Assembly (NCBI RefSeq): GCF_004353915.1
Contig: NZ_SMRP01000019.1
Span: 78,043 to 142,042 of the forward strand
From: Paraburkholderia silviterrae
GTDB lineage: Bacteria > Pseudomonadota > Gammaproteobacteria > Burkholderiales > Burkholderiaceae
Length of the DNA: 64,000 nucleotides
Direction: 5' to 3'
The notes under the pieces were generated by a model, which did no database searches, was not told the DNA's origin, and saw nothing but the letters and a program-made list of their open reading frames with translations. Each line of letters starts with the position of its first letter. The stretch's first letter is position 1. The translations under genes were made by a program, and so were the position numbers. Positions 55,976 through 64,000 of this stretch are shown one piece after another.

Positions 55976-57859
55976 ATGCTACTTATCGTTCTCGCCTATC
56001 TCGGCGGCGCCCTTACGATTCTCAGTCCGTGCATCCTGCCGGTGCTGCCGTTTGTTTTCGCGCGCGCCGATCAGCCGTTCGCGCGCAGCGGGCTGCCGTT
56101 GCTCGCGGGCATGGCGCTGACGTTCGCCATCGTCGCGACTTTGGCCGCGGTGGGCGGCGGCTGGGTCACCCAGGCTAACCAGTATGGCCGCTGGCTCGCG
56201 ATCGCGTTGCTCGCCGTCTTCGGACTGACGCTGTTGCTCCCACGCTTCGCTGATCATCTGATGCGGCCGCTGGTTAGCGCAGGCAATCGCCTGTCGAACT
56301 TCGCCCAGGGCGACGGCCAGCAGGTTCGCGCAGGTTCGTCATTTCTATTGGGCATCGCGACCGGGCTGCTGTGGGCGCCGTGCGCCGGTCCGATTCTCGG
56401 CCTGCTCCTGACCGGCGCGGCGCTGCGGGGTGCGAGCGTCGGCACTACGCTGCTGTTGCTGGCCTATGCGGCGGGCGCCGCGACATCGCTCGCGCTGGCG
56501 CTGCTGATTGGCGGGCGGGTGTTCACTGCGATGAAGCGCTCTCTCGGTGCAGGCGAATGGATCCGCCGCGGAATCGGTGCGGCAATGCTGTGCGGCGTGG
56601 TAGCGATTGCATTCGGCCTCGACACGGGCGTGCTGACGCGTGTATCGACCGTCGCCACCGGCGGCATCGAACAGAAACTGGTGGATAAGCTTTCGCCCGG
56701 TGCGACACCGGCCAATCCGGTGGCGGCAGGTAAGAACGCCGATGCACGGGCCAACGCGCCAGCCAATGCTGCGGGCAATGATGTCGTAACGACCGCCTAC
56801 CCCGTGGCCAATGCAAACGCCTCCGTCCACTCCGGCGCGATGATGCGCATCGCACAGGGCGCGCCAGCCGGCGCGGCCCCGCTACCCGTCGAAGGCGTGT
56901 TGCCGCCGCTGAACGGCGCAGTCCAATGGCTGAATTCACCGCCGCTCACGGCTCAGGACCTGCGCGGCAAGGTTGTTCTGATCGACTTCTGGACGTACTC
57001 GTGCATCAACTGCCTGCGTTCGCTGCCGTACGTCAAAGCATGGGCGCAGAAGTACAAAGATCAGGGCCTCGTCGTGATCGGCGTGCACGCGCCGGAATTC
57101 GCTTTCGAGCGCAATATCGATAACGTGAAGAAGGCCACCCGCGATCTCGGCGTCGACTATCCCGTCGCCATCGACAACAACTATGCGATCTGGCGCGCGC
57201 TGAACAATCAGTACTGGCCGGCGCACTATTTCGTCGATGCGCAAGGGCGGATTCGCCATCACCATTTTGGCGAAGGCGACTACGCGGAATCGGAAAAGGT
57301 GATTCAGCAGTTGTTGGCCGAAGCGGGCCACCCAGGCGCGTCGAAGGTGGCGCTCGGCATCGCCGGCATGAGCGCGCAAGGCGTAGAGGCAGCGGCCGAC
57401 AAAGCCGATGTGCAGTCGCCGGAAACCTATATCGGCTACGAGCGCGCGGAGAATTTCGCGTCGCCCGGCGGCGAGGCTGCGGACAAGCTGCACACCTATT
57501 CGGTGCCGTCACAGCCCGCCGTCAACGACTGGGGGCTCGCAGGCGCATGGAAGGTGGGCGCCGAACACGCCACGCTCGCGGCCGCCTCCGGGCGCATCGT
57601 CTATCGCTTTCATGCACGCGATCTGCACCTCGTGCTGGGTCCGGGCCAGGACGGCAAGCCGATTCGCTTCCGTGTGAGCGTGGATGGCGCGGCGCCCGGC
57701 GCCGCACACGGTACCGACGTCGCCGACGACGGCAGTGGCACCGTAACCGAACAGCGCCTGTATCAGCTCGTTCGACAAACCGGAGATGTCGCGGATCACA
57801 CGTTCTCGATCGAGTTTCTGGATCCCGGCGTACAAGCGTATGCATTTACGTTCGGCTAA
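55976..57859 (+). CDS. dipZ: DipZ-like thiol-disulfide transporter (CcdA + thioredoxin-like + C-terminal domain)
   Basis: 627 residues. CcdA/DsbD-beta-like membrane domain (about 1-220) with the two redox Cys in ILSPCILPVLPF and LWAPCAGPILG. A Pro/Ala linker is followed by a periplasmic TlpA-like thioredoxin domain (about 310-450) with the WTYSCINCLRSLPYV active site. The C-terminal domain (about 480-627) matches the DipZ type. It should carry electrons from cytosolic thioredoxin to periplasmic partners. Sitting between msrB and msrA, it is the obvious reductant for both. Similar in logic to the N-terminal part of neisserial PilB. Confidence 0.92.
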   Translation: MLLIVLAYLGGALTILSPCILPVLPFVFARADQPFARSGLPLLAGMALTFAIVATLAAVGGGWVTQANQYGRWLAIALLAVFGLTLLLPRFADHLMRPLVSAGNRLSNFAQGDGQQVRAGSSFLLGIATGLLWAPCAGPILGLLLTGAALRGASVGTTLLLLAYAAGAATSLALALLIGGRVFTAMKRSLGAGEWIRRGIGAAMLCGVVAIAFGLDTGVLTRVSTVATGGIEQKLVDKLSPGATPANPVAAGKNADARANAPANAAGNDVVTTAYPVANANASVHSGAMMRIAQGAPAGAAPLPVEGVLPPLNGAVQWLNSPPLTAQDLRGKVVLIDFWTYSCINCLRSLPYVKAWAQKYKDQGLVVIGVHAPEFAFERNIDNVKKATRDLGVDYPVAIDNNYAIWRALNNQYWPAHYFVDAQGRIRHHHFGEGDYAESEKVIQQLLAEAGHPGASKVALGIAGMSAQGVEAAADKADVQSPETYIGYERAENFASPGGEAADKLHTYSVPSQPAVNDWGLAGAWKVGAEHATLAAASGRIVYRFHARDLHLVLGPGQDGKPIRFRVSVDGAAPGAAHGTDVADDGSGTVTEQRLYQLVRQTGDVADHTFSIEFLDPGVQAYAFTFG

Positions 57860-57906
57860 TCCGTGCCGGACGGCGTAAATCAACCCCTCTTTGCAGGACT
57901 GACATC

Positions 57907-58644
57907 ATGCACACGAACAATACTCGCCAGGCTCCCGGGAGCAAGCGCTCGGCCATTGCCAGACTCGCCGGTTGCGTCGCCATTGCGGCAAGCGTCTTCG
58001 CGGCACAGCGCATTGCGAATTCGGCTGAATCAGCGATCAGGACTCCACCGCCTGCGCAGGATGAAAAAGTCGGCGCCACACATAGCGAAACGGCCGTGTT
58101 CGCGGGTGGCTGCTTCTGGGGTGTCCAGGGCGTATTCGAACACGTGCGGGGTGTGAAGCAGGTCGCCGCGGGCTACACGGGCGGTGCAGCCGCCACTGCG
58201 CAATACGAAACCGTCAGTGACGGCGACACGGGACACGCAGAGTCGGTGCAGATCACTTACGACCCGACTCAGATCACCTACGGACGGTTATTGCAGATTT
58301 TCTTCTCGGTTGCGCATGACCCCACCGAGTTGGACTACCAGGGCCCCGATCACGGTACGCAATACCGCTCGGCAATTTTCCCGACCAATCCTGATCAGCG
58401 GAGCGTCGCACAGTCATACATCGCGCAACTGGATCGAGCGCATGTGTTTTCAGGGCCGATAGTCACACGGGTGGAGAGCTTCAAAGGCTTCTATCCGGCG
58501 GAAGCCTACCATCAGAATTACCTCGTACTCCATCCCGACTACCCGTACATCGTCATAAACGATCTGCCGAAGGTGAACGAACTGAAGCGAACGTTTCCCG
58601 ATCTGTATCGTAACGATCCAGTGCTGCTAAAAGCGAGCAAGTAG
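57907..58644 (+). CDS. msrA: Exported peptide-methionine (S)-S-oxide reductase
   Basis: 245 residues. Start at 57907 with a GCAGGA site. N-terminal signal sequence/anchor (ARLAGCVAIAASVFAAQRIA). The MsrA domain has the catalytic motif AVFAGGCFWGVQG, then GYTGGAAATAQYETVSDGDT and HDPTELDYQGPDHGTQYRSA. The GGCFWG Cys is the only Cys of the mature protein, so it is a one-Cys MsrA that needs an external reductant, most simply the DipZ thioredoxin domain. Last gene of the set, 47 bases after dipZ. Confidence 0.93.
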   Translation: MHTNNTRQAPGSKRSAIARLAGCVAIAASVFAAQRIANSAESAIRTPPPAQDEKVGATHSETAVFAGGCFWGVQGVFEHVRGVKQVAAGYTGGAAATAQYETVSDGDTGHAESVQITYDPTQITYGRLLQIFFSVAHDPTELDYQGPDHGTQYRSAIFPTNPDQRSVAQSYIAQLDRAHVFSGPIVTRVESFKGFYPAEAYHQNYLVLHPDYPYIVINDLPKVNELKRTFPDLYRNDPVLLKASK

Positions 58645-58819
58645 CAGGCCGACTCTTCAGCGGTTGCCGGATCGACGACACCCGCGGGCACCCTGCAATT
58701 CGCGCGCGACGACCGCGATTACCTGGCTTTGTTCGACAAGCAAATTTTCGATCGTTTCGGCGCGAAGACGCTCGAGCACTTCGATGACGTGGGCCACAAT
58801 GACCGGCTTGCGGCCCACG

Positions 58820-59013
58820 CGAACATGTATGCGCTCGATGCCGCTACCGGCGAAATCAAGTGGAGCTTTGAGAGCGGCGGCGCGGTCGTGTCCGGTGCGG
58901 CAATCGTCGACGGCACCGTCTACTGGGGCTCCGGTTATCACACGAAGGTTCTCGGGCTGCCGTATGCCGGCGATAACCACAAGCTGGACGCATTTGCAGT
59001 ACCGAAACAGTGA
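58820..59013 (+). pseudogene. C-terminal fragment of a PQQ-type quinoprotein
   Basis: NMYALDAATGEIKWSFESGG, then AVVSGAAIVDGTVYWGSGYH and KVLGLPYAGDNHK is the final blade of a PQQ-binding-like beta-propeller, as in polyvinyl-alcohol or alcohol dehydrogenases. The frame continues upstream to about 58670 with sequence I do not recognise, so the junction lies near 58815. The rest of the propeller and the haem domain are missing. Confidence 0.75.
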
Positions 59014-59237
59014 GACCGCGTTGGCGGATGTCTCAGCGCGACCCGCGTGAACTGATCTTCCTCACAACTTGGGCTTGTCTTCCGCGGGTTTTGCTGCCCT
59101 CGGCGCCGAGCGACTCCAACTCCCAGACGACCCCGTAGTCTCGCAATACAAGCTCGCCGCGGGGAAAGCGCCCTTCGCAAAGAACCTTATCGGTGCACGC
59201 ATACGAATATTCGCGCGTGCCCTCCCTGGCAGCGGGG

Positions 59238-59897
59238 TTACAGCTTCGGCACGCCTTCGTGCTGGTCGTTCTGCGCCTGCTGCCGCGCACCCTCCTGCGG
59301 CGTCGTCGCCGTGAATTCTCCGGCGTTAGGCGCGTCGGCCGCGCCGGTGAACGACAGTGAGACCCCGTCTGGTCGTTGCCAGCTCGCCTTGATGACCTGA
59401 TAGGTGCCGCGCATCCGGTCCTGCACGATGACGGAGCGTTTGACCTGGGGCCTGCCGAACTTGTACTCCAGGAACGCATAGTCATGTACCTGCGTGTCGA
59501 CGCCTGGCGTCAACAGGTAGACGCCGTGCACGATGCCCTTGATGAGGCTGATGCGCAGGCTGGTGTACATCTCGGGAGTCTTGTCCACGGGGTACATGAC
59601 ATCGAGCATCTCCGTCCCTGTTGGAGCCGTGCCAATCAGCGAGAGGTCGGCATGCTCAAAGCACGGGTGCGGGGTTTCGTCGGTGTAGGCCTTGTCGGCG
59701 CCCGGAGAGCTGTTCGGCTTGAAGGGGCACTCCGGCATCGCGGTGAAGGGTTTGTACAGGGCGATGCCATAGATGGCCGTCCCGGCGGGCCCGCTCCCCG
59801 GCGCGCCAGTATGGGCTGAAGCCGCAGGTGTAGCAGCAAACGCGAACGTCGCGAGCAGACCACCCAGAACGGATGGCCGAAAACGAATGGAGTGCAT
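59238..59897 (-). CDS. Exported hypothetical protein
   Basis: 219 residues. Start at 59897 with GGGGG about 9 bases before it; the longer frame lacks a signal. Signal peptide MHSIRFRPSVLGGLLATFAF to about ASAHTGA. The mature part includes IYGIALYKPFTAMPECPFK, LRISLIKGIVHGVYLLTPG and RSVIVQDRMRGTYQVIKASW. It looks like a secreted beta-rich protein. Family not recognised. Confidence 0.6.
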   Translation of the reverse strand: MHSIRFRPSVLGGLLATFAFAATPAASAHTGAPGSGPAGTAIYGIALYKPFTAMPECPFKPNSSPGADKAYTDETPHPCFEHADLSLIGTAPTGTEMLDVMYPVDKTPEMYTSLRISLIKGIVHGVYLLTPGVDTQVHDYAFLEYKFGRPQVKRSVIVQDRMRGTYQVIKASWQRPDGVSLSFTGAADAPNAGEFTATTPQEGARQQAQNDQHEGVPKL

Positions 59898-60118
59898 GTG
59901 CTTTCCCCCGGGGTGCTGATAACGCCCGACTTGCGCATTGGCAGGCGGGTCTGTATTGGGTGTGAGTCGCATTGTGTTCGAATGTGCCGTGCCGGTATGT
60001 CTGGCAGCGAACCGGCGCAGCAAGCTGGCGCAGCACCTCCGTGCCTGCCTCCATCACCGGGCCGCTTTCTATACTCACCAGTTTTCTTTTCGCGACCTCA
60101 GGGGCCGGAGGCCGTCCC

Positions 60119-60886
60119 ATGCTCACCTTCAACCTGCTTCCCGCGCGGCACCGGCGCCTCGCGCGCCTCGTGGCGCTCGCCGTGCTGAGCGGCGGCTACC
60201 TGCTGCCGATGGCGATTGCGCTGCACCGCCAGCGCATGAGCGCCGGCTTGACCTCACTCCTCATCACGAATGTGGTGTACGGCTGGACGGGGATTGGCTG
60301 GCTCGCGTCGCCCGGCATCGCGCTGCTCGTCGATGGGCCTTGCCGTTTGAAGCGCGGCGTTGACGGAGCTAGCCCTTCTCGGCCCACGTTCAAAAGTGAA
60401 TCATCCTGCTGCGTGGCCAGGAACGCCGCACAGTGCAGCACGGTCCTTGACCGAGCCGCCCGGGTTCATGAACTCGGCCTTGCCGAGAATCTCGCAGCCG
60501 GTCTCCTCGCTGAGTCCGGCAAGCCGGACCAGCGGCGTGTCACCCACGCACCCGACAAACCCATTACGCACACGCATACCGCCCCCCACCGAAACCGCAT
60601 GATGGGCAGCCGACTGCTGCCACACCGGTGGCATAGGCGAAGACCCGGCGCACTTCCCGCGGATTGGCCGGGTTCAGGTGACCGCGATGGCTGGACCCGT
60701 GAGTCACTGGGGACGGCTGATTATCTGGGGAGCTGCTGGCCGGACGGGAGCGTTTCCAATGCGACGAGCTGGTGTTCGAGCAACATATCCAGATCTGCAC
60801 GATCCAGCCCGAGGTGCCCGGGTGCGTCCTTGACCAGCATCAGGGCTGCGAGCTCACGAGGACCCAGCATCGTTGCCTCTTGTTGA
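60119..60886 (+). CDS. Chimeric ORF starting with a superinfection-immunity-like membrane domain
   Basis: 256 codons; GGAGG seven bases before the ATG. The first about 65 residues have two membrane helices, RLARLVALAVLSGGYLLPMA and SLLITNVVYGWTGIGWLASP, matching the Imm_superinfect family (ends in GWTGIGW). From about residue 80 onward the frame is antisense to a cysteine-synthase fragment (60401-60577) and has no family similarity. The normal 3' end has therefore been lost and the frame reads into foreign sequence. A homologous, better-preserved gene is at 61894-62238. Confidence 0.5.
   Translation: MLTFNLLPARHRRLARLVALAVLSGGYLLPMAIALHRQRMSAGLTSLLITNVVYGWTGIGWLASPGIALLVDGPCRLKRGVDGASPSRPTFKSESSCCVARNAAQCSTVLDRAARVHELGLAENLAAGLLAESGKPDQRRVTHAPDKPITHTHTAPHRNRMMGSRLLPHRWHRRRPGALPADWPGSGDRDGWTRESLGTADYLGSCWPDGSVSNATSWCSSNISRSARSSPRCPGASLTSIRAASSRGPSIVASC
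60401..60577 (-). pseudogene. 5' fragment of a cysteine synthase-like gene
   Basis: Starts MRVRNGFVGCVGDTPLVRLA, then GLSEETGCEILGKAEFMNPG and GSVKDRAA, the N-terminus of PLP-dependent cysteine synthase with the Schiff-base Lys (VKDRA). The sequence stops matching after about 45 residues and ends. The rest of the enzyme is absent. Confidence 0.75.
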
Positions 60887-61205
60887 TAAGTGAAGTCCTT
60901 GCCCCCACACGCGCGACGCCGTCGTACGGGCGGATCGCGTCAAGCCATTTTTGTACGAACTCGCACAGCACCTCATCGCCCGCCAGGTGCCAGTGCGCGT
61001 CGTTGATGGCCTTGAAGTGATCGAGATCGAGCGACAGGCGCTCCACCGTGCTGCGCGCGTCCGATTTCCGCTTCGACGCGCTCGATGAACTCGCGCCGGT
61101 GAGTGGACCGGTGGTGGCCACGTGCTTGAGCTTGTCGTTGGTCCGCTGCAGTTCCTGCAGTGTGTCGACGCTGATGTGAGATTGACCACTATGCAGAAAT
61201 GGCAT
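60840..61205 (-). pseudogene. Remnant of a diguanylate cyclase (GGDEF) gene
   Basis: Reads LQELQRTNDKLKHVATTGPL TGASSSS, then VERLSLDLDHFKAINDAHWH LAGDEVLCEFVQKWLDAIRP YDGVARVG. This is a GGDEF domain broken before the GGDEF signature, with part of the region after DPLTG deleted. Several catalytic-site residues are lost. Dead fragment. Confidence 0.75.
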
Positions 61206-61506
61206 TGGACGGTATTTTGGAAGGCATGCCGGGAACGACGGGTCGACAGACTACCGTGGTGGATCACCCGAATTTCGGCGTGTGGGTCAAATCCTTTTGT
61301 GCACAATCCCACACTTGATTGTTTATCGAGTTCGGTAGAAACACTCAAAGCTCTACGACCATTGTGCCCATCCGCACAGTTTGGGAGTGGTTTTTGTTAC
61401 CGATATTGAATACATGCTATCCTCGAACACGTAGGCACAACGACGAAATAATGCGCACTCGCTCAGGCGACGGACCGGTTCAGACGCATTACAACGGGGG
61501 ATTAAA

Positions 61507-61605
61507 ATGAAAAGCACGCTCATTTTCATGGACCGAACCGCGGGTGCAGCGTCTGGTATCGCGCTTGCCGACTTCATGACAGCGACACTTCAAAGTCAAC
61601 CGTAG
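61507..61605 (+). CDS. Possible very small ORF
   Basis: 32 codons (MKSTLIFMDRTAGAASGIAL...) with GGGGGA six bases before the ATG, similar to the ACGGGGG leader of the gene at 61894. No known family. Could be a small peptide or chance. Confidence 0.3.
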   Translation: MKSTLIFMDRTAGAASGIALADFMTATLQSQP

Positions 61606-61893
61606 GAATCCCATTCAATCGGCTTCCTGATAACTTCGACGATCGCTTGCATCGTTAGTCCGCCTGATATTATTGGCTTCCCGAAATTCCTGATTCTGAT
61701 CCGGGACGCCGATAATCAGACACGCGCAATGCCAGGTGATCGTTGATATTGACAAGTGTCATCCGCGCACATATCAGCTTGCAACGCATAGCCTTATATC
61801 AGATCCGACAACGGACTCAATCTCGTCGAACAGAAGATCCACCAGGATGTGGATCGCGAGATCGCGCAAGCGCAGTTACACGGGGGTAACAAA

Positions 61894-62238
61894 ATGGATG
61901 ATTATCAGACTAGCACCGCTGCCGACATGTCCACCGGCACACATGAATATGAAAGTGATCCGGGCCACTGGCTGGTCATGCTGACACTGCTGTATTTCAT
62001 TCCCTCGATCATCGCGTTCAGTCGCCACCACCACAACCGCACCGCCATCAGGCGTCTTAATGCGGTGCTTGGCTGGTCAGTGCTCGGCTGGATTGCCGCT
62101 TTCGTATGGGCACTCGTCTCGTTCAGAAGGGGCCGTGCAACGCGCGCTCCGGCTGCGCCCGAGTCTTTGGGGCGAGTTCCTGAATGTGCCGCGGCACGGT
62201 TGCTCACAGACAGAGTCCATCCCGATCTCACGATTTGA
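61894..62238 (+). CDS. Superinfection immunity-family membrane protein
   Basis: 114 residues. ATG at 61894 with GGGGGT about 6 bases upstream. Two membrane helices: WLVMLTLLYFIPSIIAFSRH, then AVLGWSVLGWIAAFVWALVS with a typical basic loop HHHNRTAIRRLN between, matching the Imm_superinfect family (first defined by a phage T4 superinfection exclusion protein). The C-terminal about 35 residues are unrelated and may be readthrough into foreign sequence. Related to the domain at 60119. Role in phage exclusion here is only inferred. Confidence 0.75.
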   Translation: MDDYQTSTAADMSTGTHEYESDPGHWLVMLTLLYFIPSIIAFSRHHHNRTAIRRLNAVLGWSVLGWIAAFVWALVSFRRGRATRAPAAPESLGRVPECAAARLLTDRVHPDLTI

Positions 62239-62362
62239 CCTCTGGAGCAGACCCGCCACTGCACCGGTTGGCACGGTACATAGCCGAGGAGCGCCTTTGT
62301 GTTGTCGCTCGCAATCTCTGCTAGCCGTGATGGCAGAAGCGCCAACGTGTCGGTTAATTCCG

Positions 62363-62596
62363 CTATCGCGCCCCGCGGTGAAGCGAGGCGCAGGGCACGC
62401 ACGGCGGCACTTCGTTGGTCGTTGCCGTGTAAAGACGGTATCCACCACTTTCCCTTCGTCGGCGGCAGAACAGGCCATCAACCATCGCCATCTCGCTAAC
62501 GATACGTTCAATGATGTCGCGTTCAAGCTGGCAGATTTCGCAGGTCTCCGCTTCGCCGTAGTCCGGGGTGACCTCGACGCGAATGGTGACTTTCAT
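62363..62596 (-). pseudogene. N-terminal fragment of an ISKra4-family transposase
   Basis: The first about 27 residues, MKVTIRVEVTPDYGEAETCE ICQLERD, match the conserved start of ISKra4 transposases (MKVTIRVEVTxDxGExxxxEICQLER). The sequence then departs and ends after 77 codons. It complements the C-terminal fragments at 40345-41148 and 23688-23731. Confidence 0.75.
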
Positions 62597-63128
62597 TTCC
62601 AGTTCCAGCGGCCGTGACTGTCAGAAGCCGGGTCTGAGTGCCTACCACGGAAAACCCCGAGGTTTCTAACGCCCCCAATTCACGCGAGCACCTCGTCGGA
62701 GTGACGGCGCCGGAAGCACCAAAGACGCTCATTCGTGCAACAAGGAAAAGCAACCTGTGCACCAAGTTCATCTCTCGCGCCTGAATTCGCCCATGGGGGT
62801 TCCTTATCCAATTCCTGCCCGCACTCTTCTCAAAAGCGCTGCGTTTGACGTCGCACTACACAACGTCTTCAGACGACTCTGATTTGGTTGACGACTAAAC
62901 AATGATACTGCCTGGCAATGACGATCGACGTCGTTGCCCAGGATGGCCGGTACTCACGCATGGAAGCGGTCCCAACGCGCCATAAGTTGCAAGTCATATT
63001 GGTCAGGGCCGTGACGTCGTCTATATCGCCCCGCCAATGCGACGCCGCCACGTTCACTGAATGAATGACTGCTTTCCGCAGACTTCAGGCAATGCGCCGT
63101 CGGCGTACGGCGTGCACACGAACACTCA
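62597..63128. other. Upstream region of glnK-amtB, no gene recognised
   Basis: About 530 bases between the transposase fragment and the sigma-54 promoter. Enhancer (NtrC) sites are expected here; I could not identify a convincing GCAC-N5-7-GTGC dyad by eye. Confidence 0.45.
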
Positions 63129-63144
63129 TGGCACGCCTGTTGCT
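63129..63144 (+). promoter_or_regulatory. Sigma-54 promoter of glnK-amtB
   Basis: TGGCACGCCTGTTGCT is an exact match to TGGCAYRNNNNTTGCW, with GG at 63130-63131 and GC at 63142-63143. The predicted start is near 63155, giving a leader of about 120 bases before glnK. This fits the standard NtrC-dependent control of glnK-amtB operons. Confidence 0.88.
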
Positions 63145-63273
63145 AGCTATGTCGCTTGCATCAACACCCGGCTTGCTCGATGCGAGATGAAACGCATACG
63201 GATCGGACGCCACGGTTTTGCCCAATCAGGTGAAGCGTTACGCCAACGAGTTTCGCAACAAGAAGAGGATCTC

Positions 63274-63612
63274 ATGAAGCTCATTGCTGCAATCATCAAG
63301 CCGTTCAAGCTCAACGACGTGAGGGATGCCTTGTCTGCCATCGGGGTCTCGGGAATGACGGTGACGGAAGTGAAGGGTTTCGGACGACAGAAGGGACACA
63401 CGGAACTGTATCGGGGAGCGGAATACGCGATTGAGTTCTTGCCAAAGGTGAAGATCGAGGCGATCACCCCGGACGACGCTGTCGATCTGGCGACTGAAGC
63501 GATCGAGCGCGCCGCGCGTACCGGGAAAATCGGCGACGGCAAGATCTTCGTGATATCGCTCGAGGAAGTGATCCGTATCCGCACCAGCGAGACCGGCGCG
63601 GATGCCCTGTAA
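63274..63612 (+). CDS. glnK: Nitrogen regulatory protein PII
   Basis: 112 residues, exact PII length. MKLIAAIIKPFKLNDVRDAL begins the protein; the T-loop GFGRQKGHTELYRGAEYAIE contains the uridylylation site Tyr51. The B- and C-loop motifs TGKIGDGKIFV and EVIRIRTSETG are present. PII senses 2-oxoglutarate and ATP/ADP and gates AmtB and nitrogen regulators. ATG at 63274 after AGAGGAT; an earlier in-frame start at 63061 would include the sigma-54 promoter and is rejected. The linkage to amtB 31 bases downstream makes this the GlnK-type copy. Confidence 0.95.
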   Translation: MKLIAAIIKPFKLNDVRDALSAIGVSGMTVTEVKGFGRQKGHTELYRGAEYAIEFLPKVKIEAITPDDAVDLATEAIERAARTGKIGDGKIFVISLEEVIRIRTSETGADAL

Positions 63613-63643
63613 AGATATAAATGGCGACTGGAGGAAACGAAAG

Positions 63644-64000
63644 ATGCGCAAAATGTTGATGTCCCTGCTGATGGCCGGTTCGCTGCTGGCTAGCGGCGTC
63701 GGCGCCGCACTGGCCGACGATGCGTCCGCGCCGGCCGCTTCGGCATCGGCCCCCGCAGCCGCGGCCACCTCCGTACCCGCCGCGGCTGCAAGCGCCCCGG
63801 CCGACGCCCCGGCGGCTGCCGCAGCCGCGGCGCCCGCCGCCCCGACCGCACCGTTCTCGGTCGACTCTTCGAAGATCAATTCGGGCGACACCGCGTGGAT
63901 GCTCACCTCCACGGCGCTCGTGCTGTTCATGACGATCCCGGGCCTCGCGCTCTTCTATGGCGGCATGGTCCGCAAGAAGAACGTGCTCGCGACGCTCATG
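63644..64000 (+). CDS. amtB: Ammonium transporter, N-terminal part (partial, runs off right edge)
   Basis: 119 residues visible. GGAGG precedes the ATG at 63644. Signal peptide MRKMLMSLLMAGSLLASGVG (cleaved near ALADD), an Ala/Pro-rich spacer of about 55 residues, then the start of the Amt fold: INSGDTAWMLTSTALVLFMT, then IPGLALFYGGMVRKKNVLAT. The spacer is longer than in E. coli AmtB but common in Burkholderiaceae. Transports ammonium across the inner membrane and is gated by GlnK. Second gene of the glnK operon. Confidence 0.95.
   Translation, partial: MRKMLMSLLMAGSLLASGVGAALADDASAPAASASAPAAAATSVPAAAASAPADAPAAAAAAAPAAPTAPFSVDSSKINSGDTAWMLTSTALVLFMTIPGLALFYGGMVRKKNVLATLM

Noticed and set aside
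59033..59485. Minus-strand frame (AREGTREYSYACTDKVLC...) as a gene
   Set aside because: It overlaps most of the 3' half of a well-supported exported protein gene in another frame and has no good start.
63061..63273. 71-codon N-terminal extension of glnK
   Set aside because: It would include the sigma-54 promoter; PII proteins are 112 residues and the ATG at 63274 has its own ribosome binding site.

Overview
The window looks like an accessory stretch of a Burkholderiaceae genome (Paraburkholderia/Caballeronia/Burkholderia type), probably from a secondary replicon or a plastic part of a chromosome. This rests on the high GC, two DUF4148 exported proteins, the E. coli-type argG, spare copies of rpoD and mreB, and the many LysR/AraC/MarR/TetR regulators next to small catabolic operons. 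No rRNA, tRNA or CRISPR array was seen.

Layout. 1-6.9 kb: 3' end of an Hsp70-like gene, argG, an orphan PAAR protein, a nitrate/nitrite transporter behind a sigma-54 promoter and an ANTAR-type antitermination leader, a small exported protein and a quinone reductase. 7-10 kb: a stump of a LysR gene, a NarL-type regulator with a degenerate receiver, a cytosolic HtrA-like protease and a DUF6130 protein. 10-18 kb: a regulated catabolic block (MarR regulator, nitrilase, two alpha/beta hydrolases, an NmrA/SDR protein, then a GlxA-type AraC regulator with a tautomerase, an NTF2-like protein and a muconolactone-isomerase-like protein). The MarR gene, the nitrilase and the SDR operon each carry a TGCATATGCA-like dyad. 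18-29.9 kb: LysE and FUSC exporters and an alkaline phosphatase-family protein, mixed with debris (integrase stump, IS fragments, a LysR/FAD-oxidase pair that has lost both 5' ends, broken hipA and fnr genes). 30-33 kb: a cold-shock gene overlapping tail-to-tail with a second rpoD. 33-47 kb: leucine dehydrogenase remnant, TetR, lrgAB, small exported proteins, transposase remnants, a PHB-depolymerase-like hydrolase, a second mreB and a ModA-like binding protein. 47-55 kb: a second epoxide hydrolase with a divergent LysR, an EAL-GGDEF protein and a two-component system. 55-58.6 kb: exported MsrB, DipZ and MsrA, divergent from that two-component system. 58.7-62.6 kb: more gene fragments and two superinfection-immunity-like membrane proteins. 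63-64 kb: glnK-amtB behind a consensus sigma-54 promoter, running off the right edge.

Main themes: (1) nitrogen control, with the nitrate transporter and glnK-amtB each behind an excellent sigma-54 promoter and the transporter also having a dual-hexaloop leader with a terminator; (2) an envelope methionine-sulfoxide repair set that resembles neisserial PilB/MsrAB split into separate genes; (3) heavy gene decay, with about a dozen truncated or frameshifted genes that share IS fragments. All calls are from reading the sequence; no database search was run.
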